From: Pseudorasbora parva
Lineage: Eukaryota > Chordata > Actinopteri > Cypriniformes > Gobionidae
Reading direction: 5' to 3'
Assembly (NCBI RefSeq): GCF_024679245.1
Contig: NC_090176.1
Coordinates: 23,080,546 to 23,144,545, forward strand
Length of the DNA stretch: 64,000 bases
Positions 1 through 10,324 of the stretch are shown in pieces. The notes under the pieces were generated by a model. The model was not told where the DNA came from. It saw nothing but the letters and a program-made list of their open reading frames with translations, and ran no database searches. Position numbers and translations under genes: made by a program. How positions within the stretch are numbered: position 1 is the first letter of the stretch; every line of letters starts with the position of its first letter.

Positions 1-487
1 AACACATTCATCCTGGTTCTGTAAGTGAACCCATCAGGCTGTGTCAAGGCTCATGCATGTGTAATGGCCACCTTCTCTGTTTGGACCAATTAGTTAAGTC
101 TGTCTGTCACTCTCAGCATGTGTCAGGCCTTGTTTGACTTCTGCATCTGTTCACTTTTAGGCTGTGGAGATATGAGAGGAATTAGTTAACTCAGCATTGA
201 TTTAACTAGACAAGCATTGGATGGGAATTTTAGGAATGTTTCACTCTTATTGCCAAAGTTTATAAAACCTCTTTAAAGTACCATAATATCAAAATGGACT
301 ACAATTGCTGTTGTTTTTTTATGGAACACAGCAGTATTTAATATAAATGATTGATCCATGCACATTATATTTTTGCTGTCTTGTAATCTTTAATTAAAAT
401 AATGTCCCCTCCCTCTTGCGAGTTTACTTTATTAACTTGCCACTCACGTGACATCAGAGGAATAGCACAAACCAACCATCCAATCTG
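1..487. other. No gene seen; AT-rich single-copy-looking sequence
   Basis: No reading frame, splice-flanked exon, RNA gene or repeat terminus was recognised. The sequence is AT-rich with short oligo-A/T runs. Confidence 0.5.
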
Positions 488-940
488 TCATGTTTTTAAT
501 GTATTTTGAATGTGTTCCAGTGAGAGAAATTCCTGAGTCTGTTCCTGTGAGAGAAATATCTGAGTTTGTTCACGTGATTTCGTCCCCGATTCCCGTGAGT
601 TTGTTCCCATTCCTGTGAGCCACACACACATCTTCTCCACCCCCTGACCAGCTCCAGCACCTGAGCCCAGTACAGAGTCCGTTCCAGCCCAAGAGCTTGT
701 TCCGGAGTCTGCTCCAGCCCAAGAGCCCACTCAAGTTCACAACCCTTTAGCTCCTCCCTAGAAATTTTTAGGGAGGTGCTATTCGTCCTTGGCCATAGTG
801 GTCAAGATGCACGGCCATGGAGGCTGAGCCTCCCTGATCCCCTTAACTGCCGGTGCTGCCCTAAAGGCTTCCTGTTTAACTAAGCTGCACACTTGTCAGC
901 CTCCAGGGCTCCCACCCTGGATGTAATATGCTGCAAGCAC
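488..940 (+). pseudogene. Degenerate transposon-derived Pro/Val/Glu-rich coding remnant
   Basis: On the plus strand around 517-575 the sequence reads as two imperfect units of PVREIPESV / PVREISEFV type, followed by proline- and serine-rich codons and a stop near 617. Further in-phase-looking pieces rich in Pro, Trp and Leu continue to about 930 but with several stops and frame changes. Known: proline-rich linkers of this style occur in predicted proteins derived from fish retroelements. Inference: this is a decayed piece of such an element rather than host coding sequence. An open frame on the minus strand (488-730) is the shadow of these repeats. The exact element and its ends cannot be fixed. 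Confidence 0.35.
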
Positions 941-1305
941 GTGGGTACTGTCAAGTTTTGAGTGTTTTCATGTCGGTTTCCAGGACAATTCTACTTCATA
1001 TTCATGATATTTCTCAGCGTTTTATGAAGATTTGAGTTTGTTCTTGAGATTTCAGTTAAAGTTGCTGCAATTAGATCATGCATCATCTCTGCTGCAATGA
1101 ACGGTGACACAATCATTTTCCAGTGGATAAAATCAAGTCCTGCTCTACGTTCTTTTGTTTTATTTGAGAACCCTTTCACTCTGAAAAGTCTATTGCAACT
1201 TCAGTTTCATGTCAACTTTAAAAATATATATTAATACAATTTAAAAAAAAATAAAAACCTTGTTTCAATCAGTATTTTCTTGTTTTCCAGTTTAAAAAAA
1301 ACAAT
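941..1305. other. No gene seen
   Basis: AT-rich with oligo-A runs near 1240-1300. A 62-codon minus-strand frame (991-1179) has no recognisable motif and is not called. Confidence 0.45.
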
Positions 1306-1307
1306 AT

Positions 1308-3240
1308 AATAAAATGCAGAAGATTATAATAGATTTAATTTATAACGCACTTTTCATTCAGAAGAATCTCAAAGTGCAACAATGGAAAAAGGGAAAAAAA
1401 TAACAAAAAGAGAATAAAAAGTAAAAATAAAGAAAAATACAAACAATCAACACATAAAAGCCTTTCTGAACAGAAAAGTCTTGAGTTCAGCTTTAAACCG
1501 GTCCAGGCTCTGTACTGCTCTTAGCTCACTGGGAAGGCAGTTCCAAAGCTGCGGTGCAGCCGAGCAGGAAGCTCGAGCTCCCATGGTATGAAGCCTGGTG
1601 GTGGGAACTTGAAGAAGCAGGTGGCCTGAAGATCTGAGGGTGCAGGTGGAGGATTTCAGACTGATGAGTTCCTGTAGATATGGTGGTGCATGTCCGGTGA
1701 TGCATTTATGTGTGAGCAGGAGGATTTTGTAGTCGTTCCGGGATGAAACGGGAAGCCAGTGCAATGAGTAGGATGGGAGTTATGTGATCATATTTACGGA
1801 CTCTCATAAGGACTCTGGCAGCGTTGTTCTGGATGTACTGAAGCATCTGGATATTTCTGCCAGAAATCCCACAAAAGAGTCTGTTGCAGTAGTCCAGCCT
1901 GGTGGAAAGGCATGGACAAGTCTCTCTGCATCTGGAAAGGTTAAAAGGGGACAGGGTTTGAAGATGTTTCGAAGGTGGTGGAAGGAAGTTTTACAAATGT
2001 GCTTAATGTGGTCATTGAAGGTCAGCTGTGGGTCAAACCGAACCCCTAGATTTGTGACTGAGGAGGAGAAATTGATGACCTGGCCGTCAAAGATGAGCTG
2101 GGATAAATGAGAGGAGTGGATCTTATGAGGGGTGCCAACCAGTAGTGCCTTAGTTTTACTGGAGTTCAGCTGGAGGAAGTTACTTGCCATCCATGCCTTA
2201 ATCTCCTCAAGACAAGTTGTGAGTTGTGACAGGGCTGTGGAGGGGCTCGGGGCAGTTTTGATATAAAGTTGCGTGTCATCAGCATAACAAAGAAAAGGTA
2301 GTCCATGTCTGCAGGACCAAGGGGAAGCATGTAGAGGATGAATAAGATTGGGCCGAGAACCGACCCCTGCGGAAACACCACATGTAACAGTGAGCAGCCT
2401 GGACTCACATTCTCCCAATATAACACGCTCAGTCCTGTCAGAAAGGTAAGACTGAAACCACTGCAGTGCTGCTCCAGATAGTCCAACTGTATTGTGGAGG
2501 TGGTCCAGGAGGATGGTCCACGGTGTTGAATGCCTGAATCAGCTGTCATTAGAAGGTCATTGGTCCCCCTAAGCAGAGCTGTTTCGGTGCTGTGGGCCGA
2601 GCGAAAGCCTGATTGAAATATCTCAAATAAGTTGTTGTTTTTTAGTTGGTTGTGGAGCTGAGAGACGGCTTCCTTCTCTAGAACCTTTGACAGGAAGATA
2701 AGGTTGGAGATCGGCCTGTAATTAGCAAGGACCTCCAGGTCTAGAGATGGTTTCTTAAGTATTGGATGGATGACAGCAGTTTTAAGAGAGAGATTAACAA
2801 ACTGGGTGATGATTGGGCTGACAATGGGAATGAACGACTTGAGCACAACAGTCGGGATGGGATCCAAGGTACAGATGGACAACTTAATTTTTTTGATGGT
2901 TTCCATCATAAAGTTTACTTTTTTTCAGTAAAGTGTGGAAGGGATGGCAATCTCCTGGGTGAGTGGTTGGAGGACGGTGGAGACAGGGAGGAAGAGCCAG
3001 ATATAAAAGAGCGAATGTTATTGACTTTAGATCTAAAAAAGTCAATAAAGCTGTTGCATCGCTCCACTGTGGTTTCAATGGATGAAGATGACTTCGGCTT
3101 CAGGAGATAGTTTACTTTGGAAAAAAGCTGCTTAGAGTTTCCAGTACTTTTATTGATGAGGTTGGAATAGAATTGCGAGCGCACACTCTTCAAGGACTTA
3201 AGATAAGCTTTTTTGATGGTCACAGAAGATCATATATATA
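1308..3240 (-). pseudogene. CR1/L2-type LINE, reverse transcriptase region, inactivated
   Basis: Reverse-transcribes and inserts its own RNA in intact relatives. Reading the minus strand from about 3223 to 1447, pieces in different frames give the reverse transcriptase blocks in the right order: NYRPISNL (about 2720), [15 protein letters not shown] (about 2600), GSVLGPILF (about 2360), the catalytic YADDTQLY box (2261-2288), and the C-terminal LHWLPV-like (as MHWLPV, about 1750) and LWNCLPSEL (about 1510) motifs. At least three frame changes separate them, so no intact protein is possible. The 3' end (plus-strand 1308-1440) is rich in T on the coding strand and holds a GCACTTTGAGATTC / AAAGTGCGTTATAAAT-like tail typical of fish L2/Rex-type LINEs. 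No upstream ORF1 or endonuclease was recognised, so the element is 5'-truncated near 3240, as is usual for LINEs. Clade assignment (CR1/L2/Rex group) is by motif style and could shift within that group. Confidence 0.88.
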
Positions 3241-3366
3241 TATAATAATAATACTTATATATAACAAATATATAACAAATACTTATTTTCAAGTAAAAAT
3301 AATCTAAACATTTACTCAGGAGGAACACTGGATAAGATCTTTTCAGAGTTACACTTGTTTACACTA

Positions 3367-3367
<1 letters not shown>

Positions 3368-3453
<86 letters not shown>
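3368..3453. repeat. (TAA)n microsatellite, about 29 units
   Basis: Uninterrupted TAA/AAT trinucleotide run seen directly. It lies about 130 bases beyond the 5' end of the minus-strand LINE. Confidence 0.97.
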
Positions 3454-3454
<1 letters not shown>

Positions 3455-4408
3455 GTTTTTTAAACTATTTATTATTAAAAGAAACAAGACACATTTTTAC
3501 AAATGTGCTCAAGTAAAATATTTTCGCATTGTAAAAATGACTGTTGCATTGTCTTACAGATTTGTGGATAGTATATCCCTGCTGATTTTAAATGTTTAAC
3601 TATTGTTTTATGCTGTGGGTGTGGTGACTCTTCTGCCACCATTCATCAGCCATATTAAGTCACTTAGTGTCTGTCGTCATGCTCTCCCACAGCCCTTTGC
3701 TGTCCTTTATTCCATCAGCATGTGGTTCTAATACAGCCCCTGTAACAGGGCTTATCAGCAGCTGGTCTCCTGTGTTGTGATCATCTGTGTAGGAACAGAA
3801 TATGTGTTCAATGTGTTTCGGCATTAATGGCTGAGTGTGAGCTGCAATAAACTTATGCACTGACTGTGGTCCAATCTAACAAAGACCTGAGCCAGTGACC
3901 TTGCATGAGCCAAAATAAAGCACTTAACCATCACTGAAGCCCACCTGCACTGTTCCGTGCATTTACTGGTACTCAGTTTCGCTACATTTCCAGTTTTAGA
4001 GAGCCCACTGAGGGGAAGAGTAGTATAAGCACAACACAGAAGAAACTTTACATTCTCTCTAACAGGAAGCAGCTGTGGTTTATCAAGGAGGTTTTTGACA
4101 ACAGAATCGGGATATGATGACCCGATTGACTAGCTGTTTGATCAGCGGTGACCGAGAGACTAGCTGTTTGATCCACACGGAGATCTAATCTCACCATCAT
4201 CAAATCCGTCTGTGATTACATGAAGAAACTGAAAAATCAAAATCCACAAGAACTGCAACAACATCTCCGAGATGTTTGAAGAAACAGGTGTTGTCAGTCA
4301 GACTCCTTCTCCTAATTATTTAAAAAATGTAAACTGATATTACCTACTGACACACTATTGTAAAATATATAAATAGATGGTTTAAAAATATTTTTTGGGG
4401 GTGACATT

Positions 4409-4411
<3 letters not shown>
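3454..4411. other. No gene seen; contains a short direct repeat
   Basis: No coding feature is recognised. A 16-bp direct repeat, GACTAGCTGTTTGATC, occurs at 4128-4143 and 4158-4173 (30-bp period). It is preceded by a 7-bp inverted pair AATCGGG/CCCGATT around 4105-4127. The surrounding 4060-4290 has coding-like composition but no open frame I can name. Confidence 0.5.

Positions 4412-4491
<80 letters not shown>
4412..4491. repeat. (TA)n microsatellite, 40 units
   Basis: Pure TA dinucleotide run of about 80 bases. It produces an artefactual open frame of alternating Ile-Tyr on the minus strand. Confidence 0.97.
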
Positions 4492-4493
<2 letters not shown>

Positions 4494-5459
4494 ATGATAT
4501 CAAAAAAATGTATGGCATATTGCAGTATTTCCTATAAATGATCTATGCACATCCTTTTAATGTTAATTTTTTTATGTGCCCTCATAAACTTTAATCTTCT
4601 CCCTCTTTCACTGACATCTCTTTGCATGACGTGCAAAAAAAAAAAAAAAACAGATAAAAAAGTATAACACAGATGCAAAAAGTATTATAATATACCCCTA
4701 ATCACAGAGTGATCACCAAAGTGTTGAAATTTGACATGTATTTCATTTTTGTTTGGACACATTTGTCCCAGGACAAGAGACAATAGTCCTGCTTGCTCTC
4801 GTTTTCAGAAACTGGTCCTTGCATGACAGACAAAAGATTTTACATTACATGACATACCAAAATGATTTGAAAAATGACTAAAATACAGGCTTATTTACAA
4901 GAATGAAAACATGGCATATTTATCACTACACTTGATTCCAGTTCACATTCTCTAGTGTGCAAAGCGTTTAACGGCTGCATGACGCAATAACCATGGGAGA
5001 CATCATTTCAACAAACGCTGCTCTAAGCAAATAGTGAGTGATGCCTTGAATGCTCTGATCCTGCTCGTTTCCATCATTCTGCAGGCAGAGGAAGCAGCTG
5101 GGCTGAGGTCTCTTTGGGGAACCAGGGGGAAAGATCCAGGCCTCTACACCCATCACAGTCCCACAGCGGCGGATCAGTGATCAAAGCCAGACATGTGGAG
5201 CGGCTGTGATGGGCAGAGGGAAATGAGGTGGGTTGCATGGTGCGGATGGGGGTGGATGATGTACCGCGTCAGGCCTTGGATGGAGAGGGGGTTTGTGGAG
5301 GTGTAGGAGAGCCAGTTGAGAGATGAGAGCATAGGGCTGGAGGGTGACACAGGGGCCTAAATGCAACACTGAGGGGACATATGTGAGGACATGGCTATAG
5401 TGCTTTAGCATGTGTTTTAGTTCACCCGGTTCGGTCTGGCCTCGATCCATAGAGAAGTA
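4492..5459. other. No supported gene; poly-A run and weak exon-like stretch
   Basis: A 17-A run lies at 4635-4651. On the minus strand a pyrimidine-rich acceptor-like CTTCCTCTGCCTGCAG precedes an open stretch ending at about 4968, but the peptide matches nothing I know, so it is not called (see rejected items). A proline-rich minus-strand frame at 5181-5450 is likewise unassigned. Confidence 0.4.
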
Positions 5460-6120
5460 ATTATCCCCGAACAGAAACTGTTCGGACCAATCAAATCATC
5501 AGGGCGGGCTTCAGACGATGACGGACAGATGATAAACAGTAACCTAATCATGCACGTCATCAAAGGGGCTTAGATTATATTTGTCCAATCTTAAACGGAG
5601 AGCTTGTTTGTATATGCATTCACCTTCACAATTTCTCTCAAAAATGATGATCATGTTGGGTAAGTACTCTGTGTATCATTAAATTATTTTATTTTTTTAC
5701 AACACCTGCAAAGATTGTTTATTCCAGCGCGAAGACAGGGTAGCCAAGTTTTTACAACAAAACCCGCCAACTACTAGCCCTAAACAATAGCTTCTCGGGG
5801 GCTTCTCCGGGAAAAAAATGGTGTTTGGGGGGTAAAATATGTGTTATTTTGGCAAGGTTGCCTGCTAAAATTCGCACTCATGGGTCTATATATCACAAAA
5901 TAGTCGCTAAAACCGCGGACATAGAAAACAACCCACAGAAAAAAACGTGGACTTGGCAACACAGTGCAGTTGAGCTCTGTTGACATTTGACAATGCGTCG
6001 CTTCGTTGCTCTGATTGGTTGTAGGTCTATCCAAATGAGGTCTTTCCTGGTTCGGTGGAAACACGCCCCATAATCACAGCCCAGTGGAGCAGTTTCAGAC
6101 TCATATTCTGACTATTGAGT
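5460..6120. repeat. Dispersed cyprinid repeat (non-autonomous element-like)
   Basis: The stretch from the CCCGAACAG...CTGTTCGG inverted pair (about 5465-5485) through CGGTGGAAACACGCCCC (about 6052) has the GC-richer, palindromic character of a fish dispersed repeat, and I recognise its central part as common in cyprinid genomes. Termini and target duplication were not identified. No coding capacity. Confidence 0.45.
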
Positions 6121-6417
6121 ATGACCAAGTCAGGCTAAGAGAGTATAGAAGTGTATGCACACTATACTGTCCATGTCCAGAAAGGTAATAAAAATATCAT
6201 CAAAGTAGTCCATATGTGACATCAGGGGCCTATTGCACAAAACTAGGATAAGGGATTAAGCCACAATATCTTGGGGATCTTTAAGTTAAAAATGCATGAA
6301 CTAATGTAAACATACAAAATGTTATTGTAATTTGAAACCAGCCGTATCCAATTATGCCTGCTAAATGTTATGACACGGCGGATGGAGCACATCCTACACA
6401 TGTACTAGAATCTATTT
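6121..6417. other. No feature seen
   Basis: Spacer between the preceding dispersed repeat and the TA-flanked element; nothing recognised. Confidence 0.5.
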
Positions 6418-6812
6418 TACACAGCAAAAAACATGTTGGGAGATTTATCACCACGGGTGTTAAAATTATCACTTTCCGGGTGAACATACAGGTCCGTCTT
6501 TGCTAGTGTTAAAACAACACTGACGAAAGTGTTCGTTATACAAACACTGTGTTAGTGTTTCTTTTTAGTCACTCAAGGTGTTGAGAAATGTATTACTCAT
6601 AAGTGTACATTTAACACTTTATGGTGATTAATCTCACACACCCAGTGTATTTAATGTTTATTTAATGTAAATACTTAAATACTAAAATGGCACTGTGAAT
6701 GAAATTTAAAACAATTTATATATATTATTTTATTTTTTCCCCAAAAAAATCAAGTGACTACAAATTTATTTGAATATTTATTGAAATTGTAATATATCAA
6801 TTCCATTACATT

Positions 6813-6915
6813 TGGCAGACACTTTTATCCAATGCGACTTACACTGCATTCAATACCATTTTTAATAAAAAAAAATAAAAAAAAATTTTTGTCAGTTCTT
6901 GCTTTCGCCGGGAAT
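6813..6915 (+). repeat. CATTTGGCAGACACTTTTATCC-type dispersed repeat, copy 1
   Basis: The conserved core ACATTTGGCAGACACTTTTA followed by CCAATGCGACTTAC is a very common teleost interspersed sequence. It lies inside the TA-flanked element. Related cores occur at 7170, 25905, 51184 and 56370. Confidence 0.6.
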
Positions 6916-7169
6916 CGCTACAGTAAAGCCATTGTTGTCACACATACAACTGAATAAAACAATTTCTTGTTATACTCCAATGCTATAACATCTTACCATG
7001 ATAAATCTCTACTGCGTTTCAAACAAGATTAAACAAAGAAATATTCCTCAAGTAATGTTTTAATTGAAAATACAAAAATTCAACATTGTATATATTAAAT
7101 CAACCTTAATGTTAAAACACTGTCTGGTTTGTAATTCATTCTGATAAAAAATACTATTCCTTTATAAAT

Positions 7170-7290
7170 TAATACATTTACATTTGGCAGATGATTTTAT
7201 CCAAAGACACTTACATTGCATTCAATGTACGCATTTTTACATTTTGTCAGTTCTTGCTTTCCCAATTCATCGATCCCACGATCTTGGCGT
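7170..7290 (+). repeat. CATTTGGCAGATGATTTTATCC-type dispersed repeat, copy 2
   Basis: Second copy of the same core about 360 bases downstream, again followed by a GTCAGTTCTTGCTTTC segment shared with copy 1 (6890-6905). The two copies therefore share more than the core. Confidence 0.6.
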
Positions 7291-7802
7291 TGATAGCGCT
7301 CCTCAAAATGATCCAAACACATAGTATCGTTCCTGTTAAAGAGACACATTTGGTTAAAACAAACACATTAAAAAAATCTAAGATATAAAGTTTCAAACAT
7401 CTTCAATCAACAAGCAGAGATACTTACATAGCCTGTCTTCCTTTCAGGATCGTTTAGGTTTGTAGAGTAATAATGCCAAGGGCATACATAGATTGTGGCC
7501 TTAAGTGGTTTCCTTCTGCAATAATAAACAATATTCCATGAAACAAAAATCCTCCAAAGCAGAAAGCAAACTAAAAGACTCAAAATAATCAGGTCACTTT
7601 GTGTTTTACTTCAGGTTATCTTTATACCAACACATAGCAAGAAAATGTTATATTCAAAACATAAGCACTACTGTTACAGATTTACAATACTACAACTAGA
7701 AAAGGCTAGAACTAAGTTGTACAGACAAAATCGCGCATGGAAGGGCACTAATGCATGTCTGCTCAACTAATACAAAATAAGACGAAAAATGTCAAATAGT
7801 AT

Positions 7803-8033
7803 GAGTGTGCAATGTCGTGGAATGTATACGCCAAAACTCATTTCGGCGTGCATATGATATGCACTTTATGGCGTATATATGACACGCTCTCTTGGGTAGG
7901 TTTAGGGTAGTGGGGTGGGGGGTTCGTATGTATAATACGCCATAAATTGCGTGTCATATGCACGCAAAAAACAGCGTATCATATGCACGCCAAAATGAGT
8001 TTTGGCGTATACATTCCACGACATTGCACACTC
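7803..8033. mobile_element. 231-bp foldback MITE
   Basis: The outer 60 bases of each end are inverted copies differing at only two positions by eye (58/60). They start GAGTGTGCAATGTCGTGG and end with its complement. The centre contains a TAGGTTTAGGGTAG motif also present in the centre of the unrelated-length foldback element at 18366-19548. Non-coding. It sits inside the 6420-9005 element and is therefore younger than it. Confidence 0.85.
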
Positions 8034-9007
8034 GTACTCGATCTTGAGTTTCTATATGACTGAAGCAGTTCATGAAGAAAAGCGTGTCCTACGATGTTTT
8101 CGACATTTTGGAGCGCTGTACAGAATGGTCGGCGTATGTTATCAAAGTACAACGAGAAGATTGCTAGAACACAGAGCATTTCACTCGCAAAATGTTGCAG
8201 GCCGATCAGTATGCGCAGCGCCGACAATGATGGACCGTGCTATCCGTGGGTGCTCGGCCAGGGATCGATCCCCGGCGTCACACAAGAAAAAAAAAATTAA
8301 GAGCATTTAATTAATTCGATTAACGTCTGCTTTCTCATTTGAATGACATTTCAAAACACCAGAATTAACTCGTTGTTACGGGGTGAAAGATATAAACGGT
8401 CTTATAAAGGTTGGAAGCCCTAAAGATACTTAACGTTATGCCAAATGAGAAGAAATAACTAAGTCCAGTGAGTTAAAATGACACATAATGTTAATGCTGC
8501 TACATTATTACAAAATTAATACAACGAAATTAAGTCACTTACGTAAAAAAACGAATTTAGTGTGTTAGTGGGGGTTATTCAGTTATGTTAAACTGAATGG
8601 CGGATCAAAAGCGCGCTAAATTTAAACTGAGGTAAAAAAAAAAAAAACCGCTAAGAGTTAAGTCATCCACATCGGCTACGTTACTCATTATACAAGCTCA
8701 TTAATAAATCACAAGTTGATAAGATAATAATACTATACTATACCTTGTCCTTGTAACCGTTGTGTGTGCAGGGAAATCCATAAAGATGGAGAGACCGAAG
8801 GATGAGCTGGGAAATTTAAAATGCTCTGCACATGCGCAGATGTTGATTGTTAACACCCAAAGGAAACACTGTGCTTTATCACCCAAAGGAAACACTGTGC
8901 TTTAACACTAAACAAGTGATAAAGCATATAATATTTGTAAATTAACACCAGATTTTATCACTAGATGCCCAACACCAGGTTTTTATCCCTCAGTAATTTG
9001 CTGTGTA

Positions 9008-10079
9008 TGAACTGTCAAGTAAGTTCTTCATCAAATGCAATACTTACTCTGGCACACATGCATGTGTCTACACATTTCGGGGTTTCTTACTGGATTGTCC
9101 AAACTGTGGAAGACTTGTTTGAAAAACATTATTTGTAGCTATTCTTTTTGGTGCAATTAGTAGTGTGGAAATGACACACTTTACCTTTAAGAGTATATTG
9201 GGCACACTCTTGGAAGAAGGCAGAGGGATCGTCTCCTGATGAATTTTGACAGCCGTGCTGGACGACTCTGACTGTGCAGCCCTTACATGCCTGACCAGGA
9301 AATAAGAAACAGGTGCACAGATGAAAGAAGAGAATCTACAGAGAGGCCCCGAAAAGAGGAGGCCTCAACCCTACCTCTCATTCGCTTTTTCCCCCACATA
9401 CACACAGAGCCTGTCTCTCTGATACACGGCTGTGTGAAATCACCTGTCATACATACTATGTCTCTCTAGCTGAGCTGACATGCAACCCGAGAAAACCGAA
9501 CGATGCCCCATATTTTGGACTTCTTTTATTGGAAGTTATTGGACTTCTCACCAAGAGAGAAGAACTTCCTGTCTCCTGTTGCCGTCTTCTCTACCTGCTT
9601 TGGGTATATTACTTTCTGTTTGATTCATGCCATATGTCCTCTAATTTCAACTGCTTGAGGCACAGTCGTACTTCAGAGTTTAAATGATCCGTCCTAAATC
9701 AGCACTTCCTGTAAAGCCAGAGTTTCCTACCGTACAGTTGTTAGGATGTTGGTCAGACTTTAGCCTTATCTCATCGGCCAGCTGTTGTGAATCACTGCCA
9801 GGAGTTCAATACGTCACCTTTTTATTTCTGATTGTGACATCACGCAATCATAAATTGAATGTTGATATTATTCTATTACCAGTGGGTGAACCTCGCAAAA
9901 CCTGTCAAGCACATGCACAGTTCATATTTCGCTCCGAAAAGAAAAGGAAAAGCAATACATACAAGCATAACTTGACAAAAATCCTGACTTTGACCATTGG
10001 TCTTCATTGCACAGCTACAATGTACAAAATCATATGTTCAATATTTTATGACAACATATGTTTTTACATTGTTTTAACT
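9008..10079. other. No gene seen
   Basis: A 143-codon plus-strand frame (9684-10115) lacks any recognisable motif and is not called. TTATTGGAAGTTATTGGAC at about 9518-9536 is a short direct repeat. Confidence 0.45.
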
Positions 10080-10240
10080 CATAAAAGTAAGTTAAGAAAT
10101 GTTAAACTTTTTTAAATTAGTTATACAAGATGTAACTTTAAATTCAGTTTAACATAATTTAAGTTGAAATAACTTAAATAGCCAAGTCGATTGTACTGCA
10201 AAAGGTCAAAATTTGCTTCTTCTTTTTTTACAGTGTTACA
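10080..10240. repeat. AT-rich dispersed repeat fragment (AAGTTGAAATAACTTAAAT type)
   Basis: AAGTTGAAATAACTTAAAT near 10161 and TTTTTTTACAGTGTTACA near 10225 resemble the ends of a common fish MITE whose members end in TTTTACAGTGT. Only a fragment is present and the boundaries are approximate. Confidence 0.35.
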
Positions 10241-10324
10241 CGCCATGCTCGTTTCTGTGACTCTGTTTAACCTTAAACGCAAAGCTCTGGTCTTTAGTGA
10301 TTCAGGATGTCATTCACTACCCTA

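Larger units (their letters stand above)
6420..9005. mobile_element. Large non-autonomous TA-flanked (mariner/Tc1-type) element
   Basis: The ends are inverted: CACAGCAAA at 6420-6428 and its complement TTTGCTGTG at 8997-9005, each flanked by TA (6418-6419 and 9006-9007). Just inside, both ends carry repeated GTGTTAAAA / AACACTG-type motifs (6465-6560 and 8845-8975). TA duplication is the hallmark of the Tc1/mariner superfamily, so assignment to that group is an inference from the ends only, as no transposase reading frame is present. The 2586-bp length is partly due to nested sequence, including a 231-bp palindrome at 7803-8033 and two CATTTGGCAGA repeat pieces. A 26-bp unit is duplicated in tandem at 8854-8905. 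Confidence 0.65.

Noticed and set aside
4968..5156. Possible terminal exon on the minus strand after an acceptor-like CTTCCTCTGCCTGCAG
   Set aside because: The short peptide (NDGNEQDQSIQGITHYLL...) matched no family I know. No donor, partner exon or polyadenylation context was found; one good-looking acceptor is not enough.
7898..7915. TAGGTTTAGGG words resembling telomeric repeat (also at 19288)
   Set aside because: Single imperfect occurrences inside foldback elements, not tandem TTAGGG arrays.
8253..8290. tRNA-like B-box GGATCGATCCCCGGCG followed by an A-run, suggesting a SINE
   Set aside because: No matching A-box at the right distance and no defined 5' end. The word is palindromic (GATCGATC) and may be chance.
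9684..10115. 143-codon plus-strand frame
   Set aside because: No motif, AT-driven composition at its end, and no gene context.
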